A stretch of 50,781 nucleotides of DNA from Lachnospiraceae bacterium UBA7196 (GTDB taxonomy: Bacteria > Bacillota > Clostridia > Lachnospirales > Lachnospiraceae), in assembly GCA_002490835.1 (NCBI GenBank), contig DKUU01000035.1:1-50781 (forward strand). The letters run 5' to 3'. Position 1 is the stretch's first letter, and every line of letters begins with the position of its first letter. Positions 25,128 through 33,991 of this stretch are shown one piece after another. The notes under the pieces were generated by a model. It was not told the origin of the DNA and ran no database searches. It saw nothing but the letters and a program-made list of their open reading frames with translations. Both the position numbers and the translations under genes were made by a program.

Positions 25128-25841
25128 ATGGAAAAGAAAAATTTAGCGCAGGAACTCGCGGGGAACGCGTATCCGGGGCGCGGCATTGTGATCGGAAAGT
25201 CGGCGGATGGCGCTTATGCGGTGACGGCGTACTTTATTATGGGGCGCAGCAGCAACAGCAGAAACAGGGTGTTTGTGGAGGACGGCGAGGGTATCCGTAC
25301 GCAGGCCTTTGATCCTTCCAAGCTGGAGGACCCCAGTCTGATCATTTATGCGCCGGTGCGCGTGCTTGGCAATAAAACCATTGTCACGAACGGCGACCAG
25401 ACGGACACCATATACGAACTGATGGATAAACAGCAGACTTTTGAACAGGCGCTTCGCACCAGAGAGTTTGAGCCGGATGCGCCGAACTATACGCCCCGCA
25501 TTTCGGGGATTATGCACTTGGAAGGCGGCGCATTTAATTATGCTATGTCCATTTTGAAAAGCAATAACGGCGATCCTTCTTCCTGTAATCGTTTCACCTT
25601 TGCCTACGAGAATCCCAAGGCGGGTGAAGGGCGGTTTATTCACACGTATATGGGGGACGGCAATCCGCTTCCCAGCTTTGAGGGCGAGCCCACACTGGTA
25701 GGGATCGAGGGAGGCATCGACGAGTTCACGAAGGTGGTCTGGGAGAACCTGAACGAGGAGAATAAGGTGTCGTTGTTCGTGCGGTATATTGAGATCGCTA
25801 CGGGGAAATACGAGACAAGGATCGTGAATAAAAACCAATAG
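25128..25841 (+). CDS. IMP cyclohydrolase, PurO-type
   Basis: 237 residues. Closes the ring of FAICAR to IMP, the last step of purine synthesis. The sequence (AYPGRGIVIGKSADGAYAVTAYFIMGRSSNSRNRVF near 15; PRISGIMHLEGGAFNYAMSILKSNNGDP near 125) belongs to the PurO-like family first known from archaea and present in some Clostridia, not to the N-terminal domain of PurH. It lies 12 nt after guaB and 64 nt before the stand-alone AICAR transformylase, which supplies its substrate. Together they replace the usual bifunctional PurH. Confidence 0.88.
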   Translation: MEKKNLAQELAGNAYPGRGIVIGKSADGAYAVTAYFIMGRSSNSRNRVFVEDGEGIRTQAFDPSKLEDPSLIIYAPVRVLGNKTIVTNGDQTDTIYELMDKQQTFEQALRTREFEPDAPNYTPRISGIMHLEGGAFNYAMSILKSNNGDPSSCNRFTFAYENPKAGEGRFIHTYMGDGNPLPSFEGEPTLVGIEGGIDEFTKVVWENLNEENKVSLFVRYIEIATGKYETRIVNKNQ

Positions 25842-25905
25842 ACAGGACGTGAAAACACGAGGATGGAATGACAGAAAACAGAGACGATAGGAGAGCAGAG
25901 CGACA

Positions 25906-27084
25906 ATGAACGAATTGGAATTAAAATATGGCTGTAACCCGAACCAGAAACCGTCCCGCATTTTTATGGCGGACGGGAGCGACCTGCCGATTCAGGTTTT
26001 AAACGGCAGACCGGGTTATATTAACTTTTTGGATGCTTTCAACGGCTGGCAGTTGGTCAGCGAATTAAAGAAGGCCACCGGACTGCCGGCGGCGACTTCT
26101 TTCAAGCATGTATCTCCGGCAGGGGCGGCCGTAGGTCTGCCCTTAGAGGAGACTTTGGCAAAGATTTATTGGGTAGACGATCTGGGAGAACTGTCTCCTT
26201 TGGCCTGCGCTTACGCCAGAGCGAGAGGCGCGGACAGAATGAGTTCTTTCGGCGATTTTATTGCCCTCTCCGATGTGTGCGACGTGGACACGGCGAGGCT
26301 GATCAAAAGGGAAGTCTCTGACGGCGTGATTGCGCCTGGTTACGAGCCGGAGGCGCTGGAGATTCTCAAAGCGAAGAAAAAAGGCGCTTACAATGTGATC
26401 CAGATCGATGCTTCTTACGTACCTGCGCCTATTGAGGTGAAACAGGTCTATGGCATCAGCTTTGAGCAGGGCCGGAACGAGTTAAAGATTGACGACGCGT
26501 TTTTTGACAATATCGTAACGAAAGAAAAAGAGCTGCCCAAGCAGGCAAAGATCGATCTGGCGATTGCCATGATCACGCTGAAATATACGCAGTCCAATTC
26601 CGTGTGCTTTGTGAAGGACGGGCAGGCTATCGGCATCGGCGCTGGGCAGCAGTCCCGCATTCACTGCACCAGATTGGCAGGGTCTAAGGCTGACAACTGG
26701 TTTCTCAGACAGTCTCCCACTGTGTTAGACTTACAGTTTGTTGACGGCATAGGCAGGGCGGATCGGGATAATTCCATTGATCTCTATATCGGCGAGGATT
26801 ATATGGATGTGCTGGCGGACGGCGCTTGGCAGAAGATCTTTAAAGTGAAGCCGGAGGTGTTTACGGCGGAGAAAAAACGCGCCTGGCTGGACCGGATGAG
26901 CGGCGTGGCGCTGGGATCTGACGCATTCTTTCCGTTTGGGGACAATATCGAGCGGGCGCATAGGAGCGGCGTGCAGTATGTGGCGCAGCCGGGCGGTTCC
27001 GTGCGGGACGACAATGTGATCGAAGTCTGCGATAAGTATGGGATGACGATGTGCTTCACGGGGATACGGCTGTTCCATCATTGA
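25906..27084 (+). CDS. AICAR transformylase, stand-alone (PurH C-terminal domain only)
   Basis: 392 residues. Formylates AICAR to FAICAR using 10-formyl-tetrahydrofolate. It begins at the transformylase domain (ELELKYGCNPNQKPSR) and lacks the MGS-like cyclohydrolase domain of bifunctional PurH, so it is shorter than the usual 510-530 residues. Core motifs FKHVSPAGAAVG (near 66), TQSNSVCFVKDGQAIGIGAGQQSRIHCTRLA (near 225-255) and FFPFGDNIERA (near 344) are intact. The missing step is supplied by the PurO-type gene just upstream, so this is a natural split, not a truncation. Confidence 0.92.
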   Translation: MNELELKYGCNPNQKPSRIFMADGSDLPIQVLNGRPGYINFLDAFNGWQLVSELKKATGLPAATSFKHVSPAGAAVGLPLEETLAKIYWVDDLGELSPLACAYARARGADRMSSFGDFIALSDVCDVDTARLIKREVSDGVIAPGYEPEALEILKAKKKGAYNVIQIDASYVPAPIEVKQVYGISFEQGRNELKIDDAFFDNIVTKEKELPKQAKIDLAIAMITLKYTQSNSVCFVKDGQAIGIGAGQQSRIHCTRLAGSKADNWFLRQSPTVLDLQFVDGIGRADRDNSIDLYIGEDYMDVLADGAWQKIFKVKPEVFTAEKKRAWLDRMSGVALGSDAFFPFGDNIERAHRSGVQYVAQPGGSVRDDNVIEVCDKYGMTMCFTGIRLFHH

Positions 27085-27093
27085 TAAGCGGAC

Positions 27094-27245
27094 GCGAGGC
27101 CGGAATATGATTTCACCGTCGCCGCGCTTGCGCTCCGGTCGTAACGCAGCAGACGCTAAGCTCGAGAGTTGCAAAGCAACTCTTTACCTCGCTAAGCGCT
27201 GGCGTTACTTTAGGGGCTCCTTGTAAAATCATATTCCGGCCTCGC
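27094..27245 (+). repeat. Large nested palindrome, 152 bp, MITE-like
   Basis: Perfect 20-bp inverted ends (27094-27113 and 27226-27245; GCGAGGCCGG at the left edge, CCGGCCTCGC at the right). Inside are GTAACGC (27141-27147) with GCGTTAC (27202-27208) and AGAGTTGC (27165-27172) with GCAACTCT (27176-27183) around AAA. No coding potential, no target-site duplication seen. It fills most of the 321-bp gap between the transformylase gene and ptb; the rest holds the ptb promoter. Confidence 0.8.
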
Positions 27246-27309
27246 TGGGTATTGTGCATATGAAGGTATGATGACAGCGGCGTGGATGGGAAATAAAAGC
27301 TGGAATAAA

Positions 27310-27338
27310 TTGCAATTTTTGTGCAGTAGTGGTATGAT
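27310..27338 (+). promoter_or_regulatory. Sigma-70 type promoter of ptb-buk
   Basis: TTGCAA (27310-27315), 17 bp, TATGAT (27333-27338). The leader to ptb is about 60 nt. Confidence 0.7.
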
Positions 27339-27405
27339 TTAAAAGGCGTAAAACGCAATATTAGGTTTACATAATTTATAACAAGAGAAGGAGTGAGAGG
27401 GAACA

Positions 27406-28326
27406 ATGAGTAAGAGTTTTGGGGATCTGGTATCTAAGGTATCCGAGTGTGAGATGAAGACGGTTGCTGTGGCTGTGGCGCAGGACAGTGCGGTTTTGGA
27501 GGCTGTGGCGGCAGCGAAGGAGCGGGGTATCGCGGAGGCGATCCTTGTGGGCGACGCGGACAAAATCAAGGCTGTGGCGGAGGCTGACAAGGTGGACATC
27601 AGCGGTTTTGAGATCATCGACGAAAAGGATGACTACGAAGCGGCCTTGAAGGCAGTTAATCTGGTACATGAGGGCAGAGCCGACATGTATATGAAGGGTC
27701 TGATCGACACAAAGTCTTTCTTAAAGAGCGTGCTGGACAAGGAAGTCGGCCTCAGGACCGGAAAAGCGCTCTCTCATGTGTGCGTATTTGAGGTGGAGGG
27801 AATCGACCATCTTTTGTTCCTGACGGATGTTGCCTTCATGACTTATCCCACACTGGAAGATAAGGTGCATATCATCGAGAATACGGTAGATGTCTGCCAT
27901 GCCTGCGGCATTCCGAACCCGAAGGTGGCGCCTCTTGCGGCAGTCGAGGTAGTGAATCCCAAGATGCCCGTCACGGTGGAGGCCGATGAGCTGACCAAGA
28001 TGTGTGAGGAAGGAAAGATCACCGGCTGCGTGGTGGACGGTCCTCTTTCTCTGGATCTGGCGATCGACCCCGAGGCGGCGAAACATAAGGGCGCGGAAGG
28101 CAGAAAGATCGTGGGTGATGCGGATGTGCTGCTCTTCCCCGATATCCATGCAGGTAATCTGGTTTACAAGTGTCTGGTACATACGGCGAAGGTGAAAAAC
28201 GGCAACATCCTGACAGGTACGAAGGCGCCGGTGATCCTCACTTCCCGTTCTGATGATTTTGAGACGAAGGTAAATTCGCTTGCGCTCGGCGCAGTCATGG
28301 CGGGCGCGATGGCTAAAATGAATTGA
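27406..28326 (+). CDS. ptb: Phosphate butyryltransferase
   Basis: Converts butyryl-CoA and phosphate to butyryl-phosphate, the first step of the kinase route to butyrate. 306 residues, typical for Ptb and shorter than most phosphotransacetylases. The family pattern is clear: VAVAVAQDSAVLEAVAAAKERGIAEAILVGD near the start, NLVHEGRADMYMKGLIDT near 85-100, and the C-terminal PVILTSRSDDFETKVNSLALGA (the SRSD motif). Followed by butyrate kinase; a palindromic intercistronic repeat begins 4 nt after its stop. Confidence 0.93.
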   Translation: MSKSFGDLVSKVSECEMKTVAVAVAQDSAVLEAVAAAKERGIAEAILVGDADKIKAVAEADKVDISGFEIIDEKDDYEAALKAVNLVHEGRADMYMKGLIDTKSFLKSVLDKEVGLRTGKALSHVCVFEVEGIDHLLFLTDVAFMTYPTLEDKVHIIENTVDVCHACGIPNPKVAPLAAVEVVNPKMPVTVEADELTKMCEEGKITGCVVDGPLSLDLAIDPEAAKHKGAEGRKIVGDADVLLFPDIHAGNLVYKCLVHTAKVKNGNILTGTKAPVILTSRSDDFETKVNSLALGAVMAGAMAKMN

Positions 28327-28329
28327 CAA

Positions 28330-28423
28330 CACGAGAAGAATTTCTAAAGACGTCCCGCCATTGGACGGGACGCCAAGAAATTCTAAACCTCGTGTGGGAG
28401 AATGCCAGAAGCAGGCATTCTCC
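28330..28423 (+). repeat. Intercistronic palindromic repeat, copy 1
   Basis: The arms CACGAG (28330-28335) and CTCGTG (28389-28394) enclose AGAATTT/AAATTCT and a GC-rich hairpin GTCCCGCC...GGACGGGAC (28352-28372). A second hairpin follows: GGAGAATGCC (28397-28406) with GGCATTCTCC (28414-28423). It lies between ptb and buk. The same unit recurs at 41491 and 45216. Confidence 0.88.
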
Positions 28424-28458
28424 GTGGGTTTTGAATAATTTATGGAGGTGAAATAATT

Positions 28459-29526
28459 ATGGCAGTAAAAAGTTTGATTATCAATCCGGGTTCTACTTCT
28501 ACGAAGATTGGTGTATTTGAAGATGAAACTCTCCTGTTTGAGGAGACTTTGAGACATTCTACGGAAGAGATATCGCAGTATGCGACAATCTTTGACCAGA
28601 AGGATTTTCGAAAGAAGATTATTACCGATTTATTGAAAGAGAAGAATTTTGATGTCAATACTCTGAATATGGTCGTGGGCAGGGGCGGTATGTTAAAGCC
28701 GATTCAGGGCGGCACTTACGCTGTGACGGACGATCTGTTAGAGGACTTAAAGGTCGGCGTACAGGGGCAGCATGCTTCGAATCTGGGCGGCATCCTTGCC
28801 AGAGAGATCGGCGATTCGATTGGTGTTCCTTCCTACATCGTAGACCCGGTGGTGGTAGATGAGCTTACCCCTGCCGCAAGATATTCCGGCATGCCGGAGA
28901 TTCCCCGCGGCAGTATCTTCCATGCGCTGAACCAGAAGGCGGTGGCGAAAAGATATGCGGCGGAAACCGGCAAAGCTTATGAGTCATTGCGGCTGATCGT
29001 CGTCCATATGGGCGGCGGCGTATCCGTAGGCGCGCATGAAGGCGGCAAAGTCGTCGATGTTTTCAGCGCTTTTGACGGCGACGGCGCTTTTTCACCGGAG
29101 CGCGCGGGCGGCGTTCCCTGCGGTGCGCTCGTGAAACTCTGTTTCTCTGGGAAATACACGGAAAAAGAAATTTATTCAAAACTCATTGGTAAGGGCGGCT
29201 TTAACGCTTACTGCGGCACCAACGATATGCGGGATGTAGAAAAGATGGTACAGGGCGGCGATAAGAAGGCTGCGGAGGTCAGAGAAGCATTTATCACCCA
29301 GATTGCAAAGGATATCGGCTCTATGGCCTGTGTCTTACAGGGCAAGGTGGATCAGATCCTTGTGACCGGCGGCATTGCTTATGATAAGGTGGTAGTTGCG
29401 GGCTTGAAAGAGAAGGCGGAGTGGATCGCGCCGATGACGATCTATCCCGGCGAGGATGAGCTGACGGCTCTGGTAAAGGGCGGCCTGCGCATTTTAAACG
29501 GCGAGGAAGAACTGCAAGTATACTAA
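28459..29526 (+). CDS. buk: Butyrate kinase
   Basis: Transfers phosphate from butyryl-phosphate to ADP, giving ATP and butyrate. 355 residues, ASKHA fold: the N-terminal NPGSTSTKIGVFEDE phosphate-1 loop, VGRGGMLKPIQGGTYAV near 75, VHMGGGVSVGAHEGG near 180-193 and VTGGIAYDK near 300 are all as in Buk. Strong ribosome site TGGAGGTGA. Pairs with ptb upstream; the terminal butyrate pathway here is therefore phosphotransbutyrylase-kinase rather than butyryl-CoA:acetate transferase, as far as the window shows. Confidence 0.95.
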   Translation: MAVKSLIINPGSTSTKIGVFEDETLLFEETLRHSTEEISQYATIFDQKDFRKKIITDLLKEKNFDVNTLNMVVGRGGMLKPIQGGTYAVTDDLLEDLKVGVQGQHASNLGGILAREIGDSIGVPSYIVDPVVVDELTPAARYSGMPEIPRGSIFHALNQKAVAKRYAAETGKAYESLRLIVVHMGGGVSVGAHEGGKVVDVFSAFDGDGAFSPERAGGVPCGALVKLCFSGKYTEKEIYSKLIGKGGFNAYCGTNDMRDVEKMVQGGDKKAAEVREAFITQIAKDIGSMACVLQGKVDQILVTGGIAYDKVVVAGLKEKAEWIAPMTIYPGEDELTALVKGGLRILNGEEELQVY

Positions 29527-29545
29527 AAATAGGAACGAGACGATT

Positions 29546-32110
29546 ATGAGTGTAGTACAGAAAATATTTGGAACCCACAGTGAGCGGGAGATCAAACGCA
29601 TTGACGGTCTGGTGAACCGGATCGAGGCCCTGAGTCCTGAGATGATGGAATTTTCAGATGAGCAGATGCGGGATAAGACGAAGGAGTTTAAGAAAAGACT
29701 CTCCGAGGGGGAGACTTTGGACGACATTTTGCCGGAGGCTTATGCCCTTGTCAGGGAGGCGGCCAGAAGGGTGCTGCATACGGAACATTACAGGGTGCAG
29801 CTCATCGGCGGCATTGTCCTGCATCAGGGGCGTATCGCGGAGATGCGTACCGGTGAAGGTAAGACCCAGACCTGTCTTTTACCCGCTTATCTGAATGCGC
29901 TGGAAGGCAAGGGCGTACACGTGGTTACGGTCAACGACTATCTGGCGAAGCGTGACGCTGAGTGGATGGGGCAGGTGCATGAGTTTCTGGGCCTCAAGGT
30001 CGGCTGTGTTCTAAACGATATGAAGCCCGAGGAGCGCAGGGAGGCTTATAACTGTGATATCACCTATGTGACTAACAATGAGCTTGGGTTTGACTATCTG
30101 CGCGATAATATGGTCATCTATAAGGAACAGCTTGTTTTAAGGAACCTTCATTATGCGATCATCGACGAGGTGGACTCGGTGCTGATCGACGAGGCACGGA
30201 CGCCCCTGATCATTTCGGGACAGAGCGGTAAGTCTACGAAGCTTTACGAGGCCTGCGATATTCTGGCGAAACAGCTCACCAGAGGCGAAGATATGGTGGA
30301 ACTGTCCAAGATGGACGCCATCATGGGCATCGAGCAGGAGGAGACCGGGGACTTCATTGTCAACGAGAAGGATAAAGTGGTGAACCTGACTGCGCAGGGC
30401 GTCTCCAAGGTGGAGCGCTTCTTCCAGATCGAGAATCTGGCGGATCCGGAGAATCTGGAGATTCAGCACAATATTATCCTTGCTCTGCGGGCGCATAATC
30501 TGATGTTCCGCGATCAGGACTATGTAGTGAAGGACGATCAGGTGTTGATCGTAGACGAGTTTACCGGTCGAATCATGCCGGGACGCCGTTATTCCGACGG
30601 TCTGCATCAGGCGATCGAGGCAAAGGAGCATGTGAAGGTGAAGCGGGAGAGTAAGACCCTTGCGACCATCACTTTCCAGAACTTTTTCAATAAATTTGAA
30701 AAGAAGGCGGGAATGACGGGTACGGCCCTCACCGAGGAGAAGGAGTTTCGGGAGATCTACGGCATGGATGTGGTGTCAATCCCTACGAATAAACCGATCG
30801 CCCGTATTGATCATCAGGATGCCGTCTATAAAACGAAGAAGGAAAAATTGAAGGCAATCTTAGAGGCGGTGCAGGAAGCGCACGCCAAGGGACAGCCGGT
30901 GTTAGTAGGTACGATTAATATCGATGCTTCGGAAGAGCTTTCCGCTCTCTTTAAGAAAAACGGTTTAGAGCATAAAGTGTTGAACGCGAAGTTTCATGAG
31001 CTGGAGGCGGAGATTGTGGCGGATGCCGGTATCCACGGCGCAGTCACCATTGCCACCAACATGGCGGGCCGTGGTACGGATATCAAGCTGGACGAAGAAG
31101 CGAGAGCAGCGGGCGGTCTGATGATCATCGGTACCGAGCGTCATGAGTCCAGACGTATCGACAACCAGCTGCGAGGTCGAAGCGGCCGTCAGGGTGACCC
31201 CGGCGAATCGAAGTTCTTTATTTCTCTGGAAGACGATCTGATGCGGCTGTTCGGTTCCGACCGCATGATTTCGATGTTTAATGCCCTGGGCATCCCGGAG
31301 GGGCAGGAGATTCAGCACAGCGCCCTCACCAAGGCGATCGAGACAGCGCAGAAGAAGATCGAGAACAATAACTTTGGTATCAGAAAGAGCCTGCTTGAGT
31401 ACGATCAGGTCATGAACGAGCAAAGAGAGATCATCTACGAGGAGAGACGCCGCGTTTTGGACGGCGAGAGCATGCGGGACGCAATCTACAAGATGATTAC
31501 GGATATCACGGAAAACTGCGTGGATATCTGTATCGGCGACGACTCGGATTTCGAGGAATGGGATTACAATGAGTTAAATACCCTGCTGCTTCCCACGGTG
31601 CCCTTAAGGCCGCTTGATGCGGGACGGGTCCTGAAGCCTAAGAAGAACAGCTTAAAACAGCAGTTGAAGGAAGAAGCCGTGAAGCTCTATGAGAGCAAGG
31701 AAGCGGAGTTCCCGGAACCGGAGGCGATCCGTGAGATCGAGCGCGTGATTCTCTTAAAGGTGATCGACAGAAAGTGGATGGATCATATTGACGACATGGA
31801 TCAGCTCCGTCAGGGCGCGGGCTTACAGGCTTACGGACAGAAGGATCCGCTGGTGGAATATAAGATGAACGGCTACGATATGTTCGACGAAATGACGCAG
31901 AATATCAAAGAAGAGACCGTGCGTCTTCTCTTCCGCGTGCGCATCGAGCAGAAGGTGGAGAGAGAACAGGTGGCGAAAGTCACCGGCACCAACAAGGACG
32001 ATACGGTTCAGAAAGGGCCTGTGAAGCGTACGGAGGATAAGGTGTATCCGAACGATCCCTGTCCTTGTGGGAGTGGGAAGAAATATAAACAATGCTGCGG
32101 CAGAAGATAG
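29546..32110 (+). CDS. secA: Preprotein translocase ATPase SecA
   Basis: ATPase motor that pushes secretory proteins through SecYEG at the membrane. 854 residues. Visible: Walker A MRTGEGKT (near 103), DEVDSVLIDEARTPLIISG (near 210), the preprotein cross-linking domain (about 230-370), helicase motif VI segment GRSGRQGDPGESKFF (near 540), the helical scaffold, and a C-terminal SEC-C zinc motif CPCGSGKKYKQCC (near 840) after a charged linker. Starts 19 nt after buk; followed by prfB 17 nt downstream, a common order in Firmicutes. Confidence 0.97.
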   Translation: MSVVQKIFGTHSEREIKRIDGLVNRIEALSPEMMEFSDEQMRDKTKEFKKRLSEGETLDDILPEAYALVREAARRVLHTEHYRVQLIGGIVLHQGRIAEMRTGEGKTQTCLLPAYLNALEGKGVHVVTVNDYLAKRDAEWMGQVHEFLGLKVGCVLNDMKPEERREAYNCDITYVTNNELGFDYLRDNMVIYKEQLVLRNLHYAIIDEVDSVLIDEARTPLIISGQSGKSTKLYEACDILAKQLTRGEDMVELSKMDAIMGIEQEETGDFIVNEKDKVVNLTAQGVSKVERFFQIENLADPENLEIQHNIILALRAHNLMFRDQDYVVKDDQVLIVDEFTGRIMPGRRYSDGLHQAIEAKEHVKVKRESKTLATITFQNFFNKFEKKAGMTGTALTEEKEFREIYGMDVVSIPTNKPIARIDHQDAVYKTKKEKLKAILEAVQEAHAKGQPVLVGTINIDASEELSALFKKNGLEHKVLNAKFHELEAEIVADAGIHGAVTIATNMAGRGTDIKLDEEARAAGGLMIIGTERHESRRIDNQLRGRSGRQGDPGESKFFISLEDDLMRLFGSDRMISMFNALGIPEGQEIQHSALTKAIETAQKKIENNNFGIRKSLLEYDQVMNEQREIIYEERRRVLDGESMRDAIYKMITDITENCVDICIGDDSDFEEWDYNELNTLLLPTVPLRPLDAGRVLKPKKNSLKQQLKEEAVKLYESKEAEFPEPEAIREIERVILLKVIDRKWMDHIDDMDQLRQGAGLQAYGQKDPLVEYKMNGYDMFDEMTQNIKEETVRLLFRVRIEQKVEREQVAKVTGTNKDDTVQKGPVKRTEDKVYPNDPCPCGSGKKYKQCCGRR

Positions 32111-32127
32111 AAAGAAGGTGACGTTAG

Positions 32128-33232
32128 GTGGTAGAGTTAGATAATATGAAAGCGGAGCTTTTAGCATACGAGAGCCCCTTAGCGGAAGTGAGGGATTCAC
32201 TTTAACTTAGCGGATAAGGTAAAGCGGATCGAGGAGCTTGATATGGAGATGCAGGCGCCGGATTTCTGGGACGATCCGGAGAAATCCAACCAGAAGATGC
32301 GGGAGTCCAAGAGCCTTAAAGATATCGTGGAGACGATGGATGGCCTCTCCAGCCAGTATAATGATATTCTGGAACTGATCGAGCTGGGCTATGAGGACAA
32401 CGATCCGGCTATTATCCCCGATATCGAGGAGGAGCTGGCTGCTTTTAAGGAAACTTTCGAAAATATCCGTATCAGCACTCTGCTTTCAGGAGAGTATGAC
32501 AGGAACAATGCGATCCTGAAATTAAATGCGGGCGCGGGTGGCACGGAGAGCTGCGACTGGTGCAGTATGCTCTATCGTATGTACACGCGCTGGGCGGAGC
32601 GCAAGGGCTTTGCGCTTGACGTGATCGACTATCTGGACGGCGACGAAGCGGGCATCAAGTCCGTGACCTTCCAGATCAACGGAGAGAATGCCTACGGTTA
32701 TCTGAAATCGGAGAAGGGCGTGCACAGACTGGTACGGATTTCTCCTTTTAACGCGCAGGGCAAGCGGCAGACTTCTTTTGTGTCTCTGGACGTGATGCCG
32801 GACATTGAGGAGGACGTGGATGTGGAAGTGAAGGACGAGGATATCCGCATCGATACTTACCGAAGCAGCGGCGCGGGCGGCCAGCACATCAATAAAACTT
32901 CTTCGGCGATCCGTATCACCCATTTCCCCACGGGGATCGTGGTGACCTGCCAGAACGAGCGCAGCCAGTTTCAGAACAAGGACAAGGCGATGCAGATGTT
33001 AAAAGCCAAGCTCTATATGCTGCGGCAGGAGGAGAATGCGGAGAAGCTTTCCGATATCCGCGGCGACGTGAAGGAGATCGGCTGGGGCAACCAGATCCGC
33101 TCCTATGTGATGCAGCCTTATACCATGGTGAAAGACCATAGGACGAATGAGGAGTCCGGAAATGTGGACGCGGTGATGGACGGAGCAATCGATCCTTTTA
33201 TCAATGCGTATTTAAAGTGGATAAATAATTAA
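32128..33232 (+). CDS. prfB: Peptide chain release factor 2, programmed +1 frameshift at UAA
   Basis: Terminates translation at UGA and UAA. The first 25 codons run from GTG 32128 (after GAAGGTGA) to CTT 32200-32202 and meet an in-frame TAA (32203-32205). A +1 shift on CTT-T then continues at 32204 (AAC TTA GCG GAT) to 33232, giving about 367 residues. An SD-like AGGG lies at 32191-32194, five bases before CTT, where the stimulator is expected. The recoding stop is normally TGA; here it is TAA. The codon-recognition tripeptide SPF (RISPFNAQGKRQ) and the catalytic GGQ (SSGAGGQHINKTSSA) are present. A start at the internal ATG 32243 would lose the N-terminus. Confidence 0.93.
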
Positions 33233-33236
33233 TTAA

Positions 33237-33259
33237 GAGGCCGCCTAAACAGCGGCCTC
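33237..33259. terminator. Terminator between prfB and the reverse-strand genes
   Basis: GAGGCCGC (33237-33244) pairs with GCGGCCTC (33252-33259) around CTAAACA. The converging reverse-strand gene uses the loop for its stop codon and one arm for its last codons, so one hairpin serves both strands. Confidence 0.7.
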
Positions 33260-33991
33260 CGTATTATTTCGGATCAGATTTAAGAAGAACTCCGCCTCCG
33301 TAGCGGCCATGTAGGGAACTACCCATAAAAGCGCAAGGCCGAAAGAGAGAAGCCCCAACAACATGAGTGGAAGAAAACTTACATAGAGATAAAACAGGCG
33401 GCCTTTGTGGTGTACCATGAGACGCCGGCTTTTTTGCAGAAGCTCTCTGGCGGTGTACTGCGGAAAATCGTGGAGCAGGTAAAAGGTCTGCGCATAATAC
33501 AGACTGAGTACGAGCGAAACCACCCCTGAAAAAATGAGGGCAAGGGAATAAGGCAGCAACAGATGCATCACTTTATCAGGATGATTGATATGTGGCATAA
33601 TCTTAAGTTCTAATATGATCTGAGGCAGGTTTGTTGCGTAGGTGATCAGCGTGATCCATGCCTGAATGGCGATGGCTTTGTCAGGATAGAGCTGAAAGCC
33701 GTAAAACAAATCGCCGACAGAAACCGGCCTTCCGCAGACGATCTTCAGATAGAGATAGGCGCTGCCTGAAGAAAACAGTCCGGTCAGGAGGGAAATGAGG
33801 AACATAATGGCATAATAAAGAAGCGTGCCGGATATCGTGTTCGTATCAACAATCAGGCTCACGATTAACGAAACGGCGCCTATCATAACCCCCAGCAGCA
33901 GATAAGCGCCGATGGCCGTTCCGTAATGGCCGAGCAGATGTTCTCTGGCATTGGCCTTCAATTCCGCAGAAGATTTAAACTGCTGCATCAT
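33245..33991 (-). CDS. DUF975-type multi-pass membrane protein
   Basis: 248 residues with five or six hydrophobic segments (about 24-47, 58-80, 107-128, 142-165, 200-230). The N-terminal pattern SSAELKANAREHLLGHYGTAIGAYLL and the central ALIFSGVVSLVLSLYYAQTFYLLHDFPQYTARELLQKSRRLMVHHKGRLFYLYVSFLPL are characteristic of the DUF975 family, whose function is unknown. The start overlaps the end of the HEXXH gene by 17 bp on the same strand, implying translational coupling with it. Confidence 0.85.
   Translation of the reverse strand: MMQQFKSSAELKANAREHLLGHYGTAIGAYLLLGVMIGAVSLIVSLIVDTNTISGTLLYYAIMFLISLLTGLFSSGSAYLYLKIVCGRPVSVGDLFYGFQLYPDKAIAIQAWITLITYATNLPQIILELKIMPHINHPDKVMHLLLPYSLALIFSGVVSLVLSLYYAQTFYLLHDFPQYTARELLQKSRRLMVHHKGRLFYLYVSFLPLMLLGLLSFGLALLWVVPYMAATEAEFFLNLIRNNTEAAV

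Noticed and set aside
32243..32245. prfB starting at an internal ATG without frameshift
   Set aside because: It would remove the N-terminal part of the protein, while the frame upstream with CTT-TAA-C reproduces the RF2 recoding arrangement.
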